From: UBA4582 sp013204195
Lineage (GTDB): Bacteria; Pseudomonadota; Gammaproteobacteria; Pseudomonadales; Azotimanducaceae
DNA length: 64,000 nucleotides
Direction of reading: 5' to 3'
Assembly (NCBI GenBank): GCA_963925735.1
Contig: CAWUUH010000036.1
Coordinates: 6,624 to 70,623, forward strand
In this document: piece after piece, positions 16,508 through 25,595 of the stretch
How the letters are laid out: the number at the start of each line of letters is the position of its first letter
How positions within the stretch are numbered: the first letter of the stretch is position 1
Notes under the pieces: generated by a model
Seen by the model: the letters and a program-made list of their open reading frames with translations, nothing else
Told to the model about the DNA's origin: nothing
The model's database searches: none
Translations under genes and position numbers: made by a program

Positions 16508-16629
16508 GGTTTGCAGAGCTGAATTGGTTTTCGGTAGGGCTATTCTGCCACGCCGCAGGCTAAATTAACTGCAATCGATATTAATGATCTCGATTAGAGC
16601 AAAAACGTGGCCAATTGGTGGCAGTTTGA
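16508..16629 (-). promoter_or_regulatory. Likely promoter region of the motor-like operon
   Basis: This is the only sizeable gap upstream of the eight-gene operon. It is AT-richer than its flanks (16561-16610 especially) and has no open reading frame of note. I could not fit a consensus -35/-10 pair with normal spacing, so the promoter may need an activator or an alternative sigma factor, or transcription may continue from the oxidoreductase gene upstream. Confidence 0.35.
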
Positions 16630-17568
16630 CTATTGAGCGGCAACCAGTTTCTCCAGGCTCGACAGCCAGGTTTGATCGGTGACCCCGGGCACTCGACCGC
16701 GAACGATCATATGGGTGACGCCAAGTCTGTCACGATATTCGTCGATTTTATCCCGCACGAAAGATGGGTCGCCGATGATACTCCAGTCGTCAATATCGGC
16801 GGTCTGGTCGCGCATGCTGTGTGGGCTGGATGCCGCCATGGCGGCTTTTACCTGACGACATTCGGCGACTCGATGGCTCATAAAGACCGTGCGCATAATA
16901 GGTACCGTGGTCGTGGGTGCATGCCCTGCAGCCGTTGCAAATTGTCGATGGCGCGCATAGTTCTGACTCAGTGTCTCGAGGGTTTCGATGGGCGAAGCCA
17001 GATAGGGAAAGCCCAGAGAGCCGGCTTGTTTCAGCGCCAGTGGCCCAAACGCCGCGACCCAGATGGGCGGATGAGGCGATTGGACGGGCAAGGGTGCTAG
17101 CGTGATAGGGCGTGGGACTGACGTTGAATTGTCCCAACCTATCGGTTCGCCCCGCCAGGCGCGAGTCATAGTTTCAAGGTTAGCTGCAAAGCGACTGCGC
17201 TTATCCTTGGTAGGCACGTCGAAGGCATCAAACATGGCCTGTTGGGTGCCGCGACCAACCCCCAGAATGACGCGCCCGCCTGATAGTCGATCTAGCACCG
17301 CGACCTCTTCGGCGGCTTGGAGTGGGTGCCGGATCGGCAGCAGGTACGAGGTTGAGCCGAGTTTGATCTTGCTGGTGCAGGCGGCGACGGCAGCTAATAA
17401 TGTTAGTGGCGATGGAATAGAGCGGGTGTCACCAAAGTGACTTTCCGGTAGCCAAAACGAGTGACAACCCATCTTTTCAGCGATTACGGCTTGGTCAGTA
17501 AGCTCGCTGGCGATGCCTAAAGTGCCCATAGACCAGGGTGTGACGGCAATTTCGAGTGATTTATGCAT
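16630..17568 (-). CDS. LLM-class flavin-dependent oxidoreductase
   Basis: A 312-residue luciferase-like (bacterial luciferase/F420-type TIM barrel) oxidoreductase. Supporting segments are EKMGCHSFWLPESHFG near the N-terminus, IKLGSTSYLLPIRHPLQAAEEVAVLDRLSGGR (read in two parts), and GVGRGTQQAMFDAF. The enzyme should use FMNH2 or F420H2 as cosubstrate; the substrate is unknown. Typical partners are acyl-CoA or steroid/terpenoid degradation genes, which fits the divergent thiolase-like gene starting 85 bases away. It lies directly upstream of the motor-like operon on the same strand, separated by 122 bases. Confidence 0.85.
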   Translation of the reverse strand: MHKSLEIAVTPWSMGTLGIASELTDQAVIAEKMGCHSFWLPESHFGDTRSIPSPLTLLAAVAACTSKIKLGSTSYLLPIRHPLQAAEEVAVLDRLSGGRVILGVGRGTQQAMFDAFDVPTKDKRSRFAANLETMTRAWRGEPIGWDNSTSVPRPITLAPLPVQSPHPPIWVAAFGPLALKQAGSLGFPYLASPIETLETLSQNYARHRQFATAAGHAPTTTVPIMRTVFMSHRVAECRQVKAAMAASSPHSMRDQTADIDDWSIIGDPSFVRDKIDEYRDRLGVTHMIVRGRVPGVTDQTWLSSLEKLVAAQ

Positions 17569-17653
17569 GTTGCTAAGAAAACCACATTCTCCTCTCTTTA
17601 GATACTGTGGCAGAATACGGGCTTTTGCGTATCAAATGGCAGGAGTTGCACAG

Positions 17654-19129
17654 ATGATCAATCCTAATACCCCGGTGATAATCGGCGTGGCTCAGATCGA
17701 GCAGCGCATCACTGATCCCCTGCTTGGTCAGGAACCCATCGACATGATGGTCGATGCCGTGCGTCAGGCCGCCGTTGATAGTGGTAATGCCGGTTTACTC
17801 GCAGAGGTGGAGTCCGTACGGGTCATTCGTGGCGTCTGGCGGTATAAGCATCCAGCGGGTTACGTCGCAGCCAAAATCGGTGTGCCAGGTGTCGAGACTG
17901 TGGGTTCGCCCTATGGTGGCAATATGGTCCAGTCAGTGGTGAACCAATCGGCGCTGGATATTCTTCGGGGCGACAAGTCGTTGATCGTGATCACCGGCGC
18001 GGAAAATGGCAACAGTCAAGCCAAGGCGAGGAAAGCCGGCGTTGAATTGACGGTGACGGAAACAAACGGTGACTACTCTCGAATGATCGGCCAAGAAGAG
18101 CCCATGTCGGCGGAGGCCGAACAGGCGCGTGGACTGCGCCAGCCGATTCAGTTTTATCCCATGTTTGAAAACGCGATTCGGCATCATCGAGGCGAGTCCA
18201 TCGAGGCCCATCGAATCAGAATATCAGAGCTATGGGCTGGCTTCAGTCGGGTTGCGGGCGAGAATCCCCATGCCTGGATCAAGACGCCGGTGGATGCGGA
18301 AACCATTCGTACGCCAGCCCCCACCAACCGCATGATCAGCTTCCCCTATCCGAAGCTGATGAATTCGAACAACGCGGTGGATATGGGCGCGGCACTGATC
18401 ATGTGCTCGGTGGCCAAGGCCAGGGCATTGGGTATCGATGAAAGCCTATGGGTCTATCCTTGGGCGGGGACTGATGCTCACGATACTTATCACGTCTCAA
18501 CCCGAGATAACCTGTATTCATCGCCGGCCATTCGCATCGCCGGCAAGCGCCTGTTGGCGTTGACCGACCTGAGTGTGCCTGACTTGGACTATATTGATGT
18601 ATATAGCTGCTTTCCTTCGGCAGTCCAGGTTGCGGTCGAAGAACTGGGTCTGGATGTTACTAAGCCGTTGACGATTACCGGCGGCCTGACCTTCGGTGGT
18701 GGCCCCTTGAACAATTATGTGATGCACAGTATTGCGCGCATGGTGGAGTTATTGCGCGCAGCACCGGGCACCAAGGGAATGATTACGGCCAACGGTGGCT
18801 TCTTGACGAAACATGCTTTTGGGCTCTATTCGACCGCAGCACCGGCGGTAGACTTCCAGCATGAAGATGTTCAAGCCGAGGTTGATGCCCAGCCCACGCG
18901 GCAATGCCTGGCGGATTATGCGGGGCCAGTGACCATTGAATCCTATACGGTCATGTATGGCCCGAATGGTCCGGCCACGGGTCATGCAGCCTGTTTGACG
19001 GCTGCTGGCGAGCGTGTTTGGGCAAATACCGATAATGCGGCGCTGATCGAAGACATGACCCAGCGTGAGTTCTGTGGTCTGGCGGCTCAGGTAGACAGTC
19101 ATGGGGTATTCTCCCTGCTAGGTGCCTAG
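17654..19129 (+). CDS. Thiolase-superfamily protein (acetyl-CoA acetyltransferase-like)
   Basis: A 491-residue thiolase-fold protein starting MINPNTPVIIGVAQIEQR. The ATG at 17654 has AGGAG eight bases before it; the longer frame from 17513 overlaps the divergent gene and is not supported. The usual nucleophilic cysteine near residue 90 is absent (SPYGGNMVQSVVNQSALDI), as in the subgroup that lacks classic biosynthetic thiolase chemistry. A C-terminal GGLTFGGGPLNNYVMHSIA carries the conserved HxS-like histidine region, and the last 80 residues (YTVMYGPNGPATGHAACL) look like a fused OB-type domain. A retro-aldolase or condensing role in sterol or branched-acid breakdown is possible. It leads a plus-strand run with the deacetylase and Nudix genes. 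Confidence 0.85.
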   Translation: MINPNTPVIIGVAQIEQRITDPLLGQEPIDMMVDAVRQAAVDSGNAGLLAEVESVRVIRGVWRYKHPAGYVAAKIGVPGVETVGSPYGGNMVQSVVNQSALDILRGDKSLIVITGAENGNSQAKARKAGVELTVTETNGDYSRMIGQEEPMSAEAEQARGLRQPIQFYPMFENAIRHHRGESIEAHRIRISELWAGFSRVAGENPHAWIKTPVDAETIRTPAPTNRMISFPYPKLMNSNNAVDMGAALIMCSVAKARALGIDESLWVYPWAGTDAHDTYHVSTRDNLYSSPAIRIAGKRLLALTDLSVPDLDYIDVYSCFPSAVQVAVEELGLDVTKPLTITGGLTFGGGPLNNYVMHSIARMVELLRAAPGTKGMITANGGFLTKHAFGLYSTAAPAVDFQHEDVQAEVDAQPTRQCLADYAGPVTIESYTVMYGPNGPATGHAACLTAAGERVWANTDNAALIEDMTQREFCGLAAQVDSHGVFSLLGA

Positions 19130-19147
19130 GCCAAAGGAGTCGATCGC

Positions 19148-20026
19148 ATGAATGGTTTCCTCGCCAAGATGGGCTACGGGCCTGCTGACCGGGTGTTAAT
19201 CACCCATATTGATGATTTAGGCTTTAGCCATGCCGCGAATGTGGCGGGCTTTGAGTGCCTGGATGTGGGGGCCGCGAGTTGTGGTTCGATCCTGGTGAAT
19301 GGTCCCTGGTTTCAGGAAGCTGTGGCCCGGGTTCAGGAGCAGCCGGCCTACGATGTGGGAATACATCTGACCTTGACCTGCGAATACCCGACATTTCGTT
19401 GGGCGGCGCTCAGTACCCGCGATCGGGCGTCTGGCTTGTTAGATGAACAAGGCTATCTGTGGCGCACGCGAGAAGATGCGATTCGCCATGTGACGGTTGA
19501 TGCTGCCAGAGCGGAAATGCGCGCGCAAATCGAAACAGCGTTGGCGACCGGCGTGCCCTTCACCCATATCGATACCCATATGGGCAGCGTGGTGCATCCT
19601 AAATTTCTGGCAGATTACCTCGCGCTTGCAGAGGAATACAGGCTGGTTGCGTTCTTGCCGAATATGACGCGAGCGACCCTGGCCGGCATTGATCGAGCGG
19701 CGATGGCAGATGACTATCTGCAGGTGCTGGAGAAGATTGACCGAGAGCAGGTGCCCACCCTGGATGAGATTTTGATTGAGACCTTGATCCCGCTCGACGA
19801 CAAGTCGGCGTTTTATCGGCAGTTGATCGATGGTATCAAGCCAGGCTTGAGCCATCTCCTGTTTCATCCGGCTTGTATGAGCGAGGAACTGCTGGCCATC
19901 GATCATGAGCGACCTGGTTCAAGGCATGCGGACTATCTTGCCTGGCGCGACCCGGCGCTGAAGCAATATATTCTCGATGCGGGCATCCATCTTATCGGCT
20001 ATAAGGAGTTGCAAGCCCACTTGTGA
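19148..20026 (+). CDS. ChbG/HpnK (YdjC-like) family deacetylase
   Basis: A 292-residue protein of the carbohydrate deacetylase YdjC-like superfamily. The N-terminal motif THIDDLGFSHAANVAGFE supplies the metal-binding Asp pair, VGIHLTLTCEYPTF and FTHIDTHMGSVVHPKF supply histidines, and SHLLFHPACMSEEL completes the site. Relatives remove acetyl groups from chito-oligosaccharides or hopanoid precursors. An AAAGGAG ribosome site precedes the ATG at 19148, and only 18 bases separate it from the thiolase-like gene, suggesting an operon. The real substrate cannot be decided from sequence. Confidence 0.87.
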   Translation: MNGFLAKMGYGPADRVLITHIDDLGFSHAANVAGFECLDVGAASCGSILVNGPWFQEAVARVQEQPAYDVGIHLTLTCEYPTFRWAALSTRDRASGLLDEQGYLWRTREDAIRHVTVDAARAEMRAQIETALATGVPFTHIDTHMGSVVHPKFLADYLALAEEYRLVAFLPNMTRATLAGIDRAAMADDYLQVLEKIDREQVPTLDEILIETLIPLDDKSAFYRQLIDGIKPGLSHLLFHPACMSEELLAIDHERPGSRHADYLAWRDPALKQYILDAGIHLIGYKELQAHL

Positions 20027-20040
20027 GCGCTGCATAACCC

Positions 20041-20694
20041 ATGAACAACACTTCTACTGATGCTGCTGGCCTCAAACATCCGCCGCTGGCAGCGGATGTG
20101 GGGCTGATTCGAGCTTATTTTGCCGCTGCCATGGCGCAGGTCGGCCAGCCTGAGTTGCGCAATCCCCATGTCGAGGAGCGTGTTTCTGAAGGGGTTCGTC
20201 AGAGAGCAAAGCCCTCGGCGGTTTTGTTGCCCATTATTAATCATGCTGCGGGTCCGACTCTACTCGTGACCCGGCGCCAGGCACAGATTCGATTCGCGGG
20301 GCATATCTGTTTCCCCGGTGGTCGAGTTGATGCCGTCGATGAGTCCTTGGTTGAGACTGCGTTGCGCGAGACTCGCGAAGAAATCGATCTGGCCACAGCG
20401 GACATTGAGGTGTTGGGGGTTCTTGGCGATTACTACACTCAGGCGGGATATCGGATTACCCCCGTGGTGGGCTTGATTCAGCCACCTTATCAGGTGTTGG
20501 CAAATCCGCAGGAAGTGGCAGAAATCTATGAGGTGTCGCTGGCGCGGGCGCTGGACAGCGCGAACTACGCGTTAACCTGGCATCGACCAGAGCGAGCACA
20601 CTACTCTTTCACCGAAGGCGAGGTTCGAATTGCGGGCCCGACCGTCTCGCTGATGATCGGCTTTTACGAGGCCTTGCTGGGTTTTAGCGCCTAA
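20041..20694 (+). CDS. Nudix hydrolase, CoA pyrophosphatase (NudL-like)
   Basis: A 217-residue Nudix protein. The strand before the Nudix box reads RRQAQIRFAGHICFPGGRVD, a NudL/CoA-diphosphatase hallmark, followed by the box with E in DESLVETALRETREEIDL. The C-terminal part (GDYYTQAGYRITPVVGLI, then NPQEVAEIYEV) also matches this subfamily. These enzymes cleave CoA or acyl-CoA to phosphopantetheine and adenosine-3',5'-bisphosphate. It follows the deacetylase by 14 bases and may be cotranscribed. Function is likely CoA turnover. Confidence 0.9.
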   Translation: MNNTSTDAAGLKHPPLAADVGLIRAYFAAAMAQVGQPELRNPHVEERVSEGVRQRAKPSAVLLPIINHAAGPTLLVTRRQAQIRFAGHICFPGGRVDAVDESLVETALRETREEIDLATADIEVLGVLGDYYTQAGYRITPVVGLIQPPYQVLANPQEVAEIYEVSLARALDSANYALTWHRPERAHYSFTEGEVRIAGPTVSLMIGFYEALLGFSA

Positions 20695-20800
20695 GTCTGA
20701 AGCCTTCAGTGGCTCATGGCGCACAGCCCACGACGAGGTGAGCCTATGATGAGGCTAAGGGGCGTTATCAATAATAACTGCTGATGTGGTGCTGAGGTGG

Positions 20801-20833
20801 TGCTGATTAGTCGTGCTGATTAGTCGTGCTGGC
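20801..20833. repeat. 13-base direct repeat at the convergent junction
   Basis: GTGCTGATTAGTC occurs twice in a row, followed by a partial third copy, at the stop of the minus-strand MerC-like gene. The remaining 20695-20800 gap holds a weak AGCCT/AGGCT hairpin and no gene. Confidence 0.55.
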
Positions 20834-21245
20834 AGTCAACGGTGCGGCAACAACGGAAGTTCTGGATATGCGCCAGGGCGAGGACCAGGCCGCCGAGGGT
20901 GGTGACAATACGCTCGCCTTGATAGCCAAAGACGTCGTGGCCGAACAGGGCAGTGAAGGTTAAAACGCTCAAGCCAATGGTGCCCAGGACTAGGGTCAGG
21001 CGGTCTTTATGTTTGCGACAGCCGATGGTCAGGGCGATTAGGCTGGTGGGGAGAATCAGCAGCAGCATGACCAGATGGAATTGTTGCTCATCCAGTAGGC
21101 TGCCCTGAACGATGGGAAATACGGTCACTAACAGCGGCAACACCAGGCAATGGACCATGCAAGTGCCGGAAAGAATGACAGCCATACCGTCAAGCCAGCG
21201 CTCGCGGCTTTGGGGTTCTGTTGAATGTTTGGTTTCATCGCTCAT
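20820..21245 (-). CDS. MerC-domain membrane protein
   Basis: A 141-residue inner-membrane protein with four helices. The first helix carries the cysteine motif SGTCMVHCLVLP typical of MerC-domain proteins. A second cysteine cluster (NFRCCRTVDCQHD) ends the protein. MerC in mercury operons imports Hg2+, but chromosomal relatives without merA or merR nearby, as here, have unknown ligands. I chose the ATG at 21245 (MSDETKHSTEPQ) over an upstream frame from 21356. An extended -10-like TGGTATAAA on the minus strand (21256-21264) lies so close that the transcript could be nearly leaderless. Confidence 0.8.
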   Translation of the reverse strand: MSDETKHSTEPQSRERWLDGMAVILSGTCMVHCLVLPLLVTVFPIVQGSLLDEQQFHLVMLLLILPTSLIALTIGCRKHKDRLTLVLGTIGLSVLTFTALFGHDVFGYQGERIVTTLGGLVLALAHIQNFRCCRTVDCQHD

Positions 21246-21369
21246 AAGGGCGCAGTTTATACCACAATGCCGGTACAATAACCCAGTAATTCGTAAGGTA
21301 TCGCAGATCAAAGTGCGACAAACCAGTGATGTTATGTCGCCTTTATAATTTTCCATTTGGAGGTTCAGT

Positions 21370-21849
21370 GTGGCGAAAATTCAAGGACTCGACCATGCGG
21401 CTTATCGTTGCCGTGATTCCGAACAGACCCGGCAATTCTATGAAGACTTCCTCGGTTTGCCCCTGGTTGAGGCCTTTGAAATTGATCTGACTCAGACGGG
21501 TCGTGCGACGGGTGTTCTGCACAGCTTTTACCAAATGCAAGATGGCGCCTGTATCGCCTTCTTTGAAGATCCTGAGCAACCCTTTGACTTCAAGCCACAG
21601 CACGACTTCGACTTGCACCTGGCGCTCGCCGTGGATCATGAGACCTTGCATGCCATGTTCCAGAAAGGCCGTCAGTCTGGCATCGACACCCGTGGCATTG
21701 CCGATCATGGTTTTATCCACTCAATCTATTTTCGTGATCCCAACGGTTATGTGGTGGAGTTGGCGGCTCGGACCGATACCGGTATGGCCGGGGCGGTGGC
21801 CGCCCATGAGGCATTGACTGCCTGGCAAGTTAAGCGTTCTGTGAGTTAA
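21370..21849 (+). CDS. VOC-family protein (glyoxalase/dioxygenase fold)
   Basis: A 159-residue protein with two beta-alpha-beta-beta-beta units. Likely metal ligands are His in GLDHAAYRC, His/Glu in the DLHLALAVDHETLH region, and Glu in FRDPNGYVVELAAR. The last motif is shared with extradiol dioxygenases and glyoxalase I. Start is GTG at 21370 with TTGGAGG just upstream. It stands alone, divergent from the MerC-like gene. Substrate unknown; an aromatic or lactoyl-type ligand is typical. Confidence 0.83.
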   Translation: MAKIQGLDHAAYRCRDSEQTRQFYEDFLGLPLVEAFEIDLTQTGRATGVLHSFYQMQDGACIAFFEDPEQPFDFKPQHDFDLHLALAVDHETLHAMFQKGRQSGIDTRGIADHGFIHSIYFRDPNGYVVELAARTDTGMAGAVAAHEALTAWQVKRSVS

Positions 21850-21915
21850 GGCTGTAGAGGTTTGCCAGCGGCATTTTAAAAGCCATTCCAGGGTTTATTG
21901 TTGGTCATTCTTGCC

Positions 21916-21921
21916 TATAAT
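21916..21921 (+). promoter_or_regulatory. Candidate -10 box of the DUF47/PiT operon
   Basis: A perfect TATAAT lies 27 bases before the DUF47-family start codon. The -35 region is poor (near GTTTAT at 21893-21898), so this is a candidate only. No PHO box was recognised in the gap. Confidence 0.4.
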
Positions 21922-21948
21922 GCCTAGCAACTTATTCCGGATAACGTT

Positions 21949-22629
21949 ATGGCTATTAGTCCGCTATTTAATCAATTGTTTTCGCGAAGCCCCGTCGCGC
22001 CTATGCAGGAGCACATGAAGGTCGCAGCGCAAGCCGCGACCGAGGTGCAAGGCTATATGGCCGCAGTAATCGCGGGCGATTGGGATCAGGCAACCACTCT
22101 GGGTGCGCATATCAATGACCTTGAGGATGAAGCCGATGATATCAAGCGCAAGATTCGCTTAAGCCTGCCGCGCAGCCTGTTTATGCCCGTCTCACGCTCT
22201 GACCTGCTTGAACTGCTCCAGGCCCAAGACAGGATCGCGAACCTGGCGAAGCATATTGTCGGACTGACATCCAGTCGGCGGATGGCCATTCCTGCCGCGC
22301 TGGCCCCTGCCATGACGGCGCTGGTTGAAGCCGCGGTAAAACCCGCGAATGTCGCACTGGAAGCGCTCAATGAGTTGGATGAGCTGATTACCACCGGCTT
22401 CAGTGGCAAGGAAGTGGAGTTGGTGTCAGCCATGATTGCTCGTCTAGATGCGGTTGAGCATGCGGCAGATATCAAAGAGGCTGAGTTGACCCGGCTGCTG
22501 TACAGTCTAGAGAAAAGCCTGGATCCCGTTGATGTCATGTTTTTATACCGTCTTATCGAATGGATCGGCGATTTAGCCGATAAATCCCAGACCGTGGGCA
22601 ATCGAATGCTATATCTCATCGCGCGCTAA
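21949..22629 (+). CDS. DUF47-family (TIGR00153) phosphate transport accessory protein
   Basis: A 226-residue all-helical PhoU-like protein. Characteristic segments are HINDLEDEADDIKRKIR, RSLFMPVSRSDLLELLQAQDRIANLAKHI (read in two parts), and the C-terminal LYRLIEWIGDLADKSQ. Members are commonly encoded directly before PiT phosphate permeases, as here (49-base gap), and are thought to regulate or accompany the transporter. The protein is expected on the cytoplasmic side of the membrane. Confidence 0.92.
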   Translation: MAISPLFNQLFSRSPVAPMQEHMKVAAQAATEVQGYMAAVIAGDWDQATTLGAHINDLEDEADDIKRKIRLSLPRSLFMPVSRSDLLELLQAQDRIANLAKHIVGLTSSRRMAIPAALAPAMTALVEAAVKPANVALEALNELDELITTGFSGKEVELVSAMIARLDAVEHAADIKEAELTRLLYSLEKSLDPVDVMFLYRLIEWIGDLADKSQTVGNRMLYLIAR

Positions 22630-22678
22630 CTATCGCCGCTTAGAAACCGTATTAACATGAATTATCAGGTGTGATCTT

Positions 22679-23947
22679 ATGGGCGTAATAGAAGATTACG
22701 GCAGTACGCTGCTGCTGCTAGCAATAATATTTGGCTTTTTTATGGCCTGGGGCGTGGGTGCCAATGATGTGGCCAATGCCATGGGGACCTCGGTGGGCTC
22801 AAAGGCGATCACCATCAAACAAGCCATTATTATCGCGATGGTGTTCGAGTTTGCCGGTGCCTATCTTGCCGGCGGTGAGGTGACCTCGACTATTCGTAAA
22901 GGTATTATCGATCCAGGGCTGCTGGCGACAGACCCAGAGTTGTTGGTCTATGGGATGATGGCGTCATTGCTGGCGGCGGGCACCTGGCTGCTGATTGCCT
23001 CTGCTTACGGTTGGCCAGTTTCGACAACGCACACGATTGTTGGCGCGATCGTTGGTTTCGCCTCGGTGGGCATATCCACTGATGCCGTTCAATGGGGCAA
23101 GGTGGGTGAAATCGTTTCCAGTTGGGTGGTCTCGCCGGTGATCGCTGGCACCTTTGCCTTCGTGATTTCCTTGAGCATTCGTCGTTTTATATTCGGCGCC
23201 CCTGACGCTTTCGTGGCGGCCAAGCGTTATTTACCCATTTATGTGTTCTTTGTCGGCTATATGATATCCATGGTGACGCTCACCAAAGGGTTGAAACATG
23301 TGGGCCTACATATCAGCTTCGAAGAGTCCCTGGTCTACTCCGCTGGCGTGGCATTGCTGATCGTCGGGTTGGGTGTTTTTGGGCTTTCGCGCGTCAAACG
23401 TGTTGCGAAGTCTGATCAGTTGGATCTGGTCAACGTCGAGAAAATTTTTGCGGTTATGATGCTGTTTACAGCTTGTGCTATGGCCTTTGCTCATGGTTCA
23501 AATGATGTCGCGAATGCGATAGGTCCGCTGGCTGCGGTCAATAGTATTATTGAAAGTGGTGGCGTGGTGGGGGCCAAGTCGGCAACCCCCAGCTGGATTC
23601 TGTTGCTGGGTGGCGGTGGTATTGTCGCCGGCTTGGCACTTTATGGCTACCGCGTGATACAGACCATTGGCACGCATATTACGGAGCTAACCCCCAGTAG
23701 CGGCTTTGCCGCAGAACTTGCCGCTGCGGCAACGGTGGTGGTTGCCTCAGGTGCGAGCTTACCGATATCGACGACCCATACCCTGGTGGGGGCGGTGTTA
23801 GGCGTCGGACTGGCCCGTGGTATTTCAGCGTTGAACCTGCGCGTTGTCGGGACAATTTTTGTTTCCTGGCTGGTGACCCTGCCCGCCGGCGCTGGCCTGT
23901 CGATTTTGTTTTTCTATTTGTTCAAGGGGATCTTCGGGACCGGCTAA
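22679..23947 (+). CDS. PiT-family inorganic phosphate transporter
   Basis: A 422-residue inner-membrane permease with about ten or more helices. It has the two inverted PiT signature repeats: GVGANDVANAMGTSVGSKAI near the N-terminus and AHGSNDVANAIGPLAAV in the second half. VSTTHTIVGAIVGF and ISTTHTLVGAVLGVG form the second matching pair. It transports phosphate, often as a metal-phosphate complex, with H+ or Na+. With the DUF47 protein it forms a low-affinity phosphate uptake pair. No pst or phoBR genes are nearby. Confidence 0.94.
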   Translation: MGVIEDYGSTLLLLAIIFGFFMAWGVGANDVANAMGTSVGSKAITIKQAIIIAMVFEFAGAYLAGGEVTSTIRKGIIDPGLLATDPELLVYGMMASLLAAGTWLLIASAYGWPVSTTHTIVGAIVGFASVGISTDAVQWGKVGEIVSSWVVSPVIAGTFAFVISLSIRRFIFGAPDAFVAAKRYLPIYVFFVGYMISMVTLTKGLKHVGLHISFEESLVYSAGVALLIVGLGVFGLSRVKRVAKSDQLDLVNVEKIFAVMMLFTACAMAFAHGSNDVANAIGPLAAVNSIIESGGVVGAKSATPSWILLLGGGGIVAGLALYGYRVIQTIGTHITELTPSSGFAAELAAAATVVVASGASLPISTTHTLVGAVLGVGLARGISALNLRVVGTIFVSWLVTLPAGAGLSILFFYLFKGIFGTG

Positions 23948-24010
23948 TCGAAACCGATACCGGGGTGCGGAGTTCTTCACACTGTAGTCGATCACCGACA
24001 GAGGCATCTT

Positions 24011-24712
24011 ATGTTCGCTAACAAGACTGTGATTGTAACCGGCGGTGCCGGTGCGCTAGGCCGTGAAGTCGTCCGCTGGTTCAGCGCTCGTGGTGCCCAA
24101 GTGGGCGTTCTGGATATCAGTGCTGAGGTCCTTCACGAGGCTTTTCCCGCTGTTGACGAGAATCTCTGTCTGGTCAGTTGTGACCTGACCCAGCGTGGCA
24201 GTTGCGCCGAAGCCGTGGCAACAATCCAGGCTCGATTCGGCGCAGTGGATATTTTATGTAACACCGCTGGCGGTTTCCTGATGGGTGATCCGGTCCACAA
24301 TACCTCCGATGAAACCTGGAATTTTTTGTTCGACCTTAATGCCCGCTCGATTCTGAATATGAGTGCGGCGGTAGTGCCGGCCATGTTAGCCGGTGGCGCT
24401 GGCAAAGTGGTTAATGTGGCCGCGCGAGCAGCACTGGGTGGTGGGGCAATGATGGGGGCTTATACTGCGTCCAAGGCCGCTGTTTTGCGACTCACGGAAA
24501 GCATGGCGCAGGAACTGCGTGGCCATAACATTAACGTCAATTGCGTGTTGCCAAGCTTGATTGATACACCGCGAAACCGTCAGGACATGCCTGGTGCAGA
24601 TTATTCTCAATGGGTCACGCCGGCTGAAATTGCCAGCGTTATTGGTTTCCTCGCATCGCCAGATGCCGGCGCCGTGCATGGTGCAGGTATTCCTGTCGAT
24701 GGCTTGAGTTAA
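24011..24712 (+). CDS. Short-chain dehydrogenase/reductase
   Basis: A 233-residue SDR-family oxidoreductase. The cofactor motif is VTGGAGALGREV (TGxxxGxG type), followed by DIS at the end of strand 2, favouring NAD. NTAGGFLMGD replaces the usual NNAG. The catalytic Tyr-Lys pair is YTASKAAV, with Ser region NVAARAALGGG. The C-terminus (DAGAVHGAGIPVDGLS) is standard. Probable role is oxidation or reduction of a hydroxyl/keto group in acyl or secondary metabolite breakdown. It lies 58 bases before a crotonase-family gene, possibly in the same operon. Confidence 0.9.
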   Translation: MFANKTVIVTGGAGALGREVVRWFSARGAQVGVLDISAEVLHEAFPAVDENLCLVSCDLTQRGSCAEAVATIQARFGAVDILCNTAGGFLMGDPVHNTSDETWNFLFDLNARSILNMSAAVVPAMLAGGAGKVVNVAARAALGGGAMMGAYTASKAAVLRLTESMAQELRGHNINVNCVLPSLIDTPRNRQDMPGADYSQWVTPAEIASVIGFLASPDAGAVHGAGIPVDGLS

Positions 24713-24770
24713 CACATCAAGCACCTGGGTGCCGTGAGTTTACAATTCTTGATGCAAAGGAGATAAGCGC

Positions 24771-25553
24771 ATGAATGACTGGATTCTCTACAATGTGGAA
24801 AACAGTATTGCGACAGTGACCATCAATCGACCTGAAAAGCGCAATGCTATGACCTATGCGATGCTCGGCGACTTCATTGAGACCATGGCTCGGGCTGGTG
24901 CCGACGATGAGGTTCGAGTGGTGATTCTGACGGGTACCGCGGGTGCATTTTGCGCCGGCACAGACCTGGCTGACCTGGATACGATACCTGGTGAGACCCG
25001 TGGTTTGCGTGGCTCTGCCACGGAAAAGTCTCGTTGGTGGCCTATCGTCTCCTGCCCTAAACCTGTTATTGCCGCCATCGATGGGCCTGCTGTTGGTATG
25101 GGCGCGGAATTCACCAGCCAGTGTGATATCCGTATCGCGTCTACTCGAGCGCGGTTTGCCTGGAATTTTGCCCATCGAGGTTTGGTCCCAGATACCGGCG
25201 CGGGCAGCTGGCTGTTACCCCGGTTGATTGGTACCTCCCAGGCATTCTGGTTGTTATATTCTGGCGAATTCGTATCCGCTAGCCAGGCCTATGATCTGAA
25301 GTATGTTAGCGCGGTTTGTGAGCCGGAAGATCTTATGGCCAAAGCCCGTGAGATGGCAGAGACCATATTGAAAGGTTCGCCCTTTTCTCATCAGCGAATG
25401 AAAACGCTGGTATATGAAGGTTTAGGCATCGACGTTGATAAACATATGGAAAATCATACTAAAGCGCTGGGCGAGTGTTTCAAATCGGCGGACCATAAGG
25501 AAGGGGTTGCGTCTTTTCTGGAGCGGCGACCGGCTAATTTCACTGGTCAATAA
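24771..25553 (+). CDS. Enoyl-CoA hydratase/isomerase (crotonase) family protein
   Basis: A 260-residue crotonase-fold protein. It opens VENSIATVTINRPEKRNAM, has the oxyanion-hole segments GTAGAFCAGTDLADLD and AIDGPAVGMGAEF, and the HRGLVPDTGAGSWLLPRLIG region. The last position that is glutamate in classical hydratases is aspartate here (VPDTG), as in several isomerase- or hydrolase-like members, so the reaction may differ from hydration. An AAAGGAG site precedes the ATG. It is flanked by an SDR and a Nudix gene in the same direction. Confidence 0.9.
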   Translation: MNDWILYNVENSIATVTINRPEKRNAMTYAMLGDFIETMARAGADDEVRVVILTGTAGAFCAGTDLADLDTIPGETRGLRGSATEKSRWWPIVSCPKPVIAAIDGPAVGMGAEFTSQCDIRIASTRARFAWNFAHRGLVPDTGAGSWLLPRLIGTSQAFWLLYSGEFVSASQAYDLKYVSAVCEPEDLMAKAREMAETILKGSPFSHQRMKTLVYEGLGIDVDKHMENHTKALGECFKSADHKEGVASFLERRPANFTGQ

Positions 25554-25595
25554 CGCTATTTTTCTGTGCAGCTTGAGTGTTCGGAGTGGGATTGA

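Noticed and set aside
20820..21245. Mercury resistance operon
   Set aside because: Only a MerC-domain protein is present; merR, merT, merP and merA are absent.
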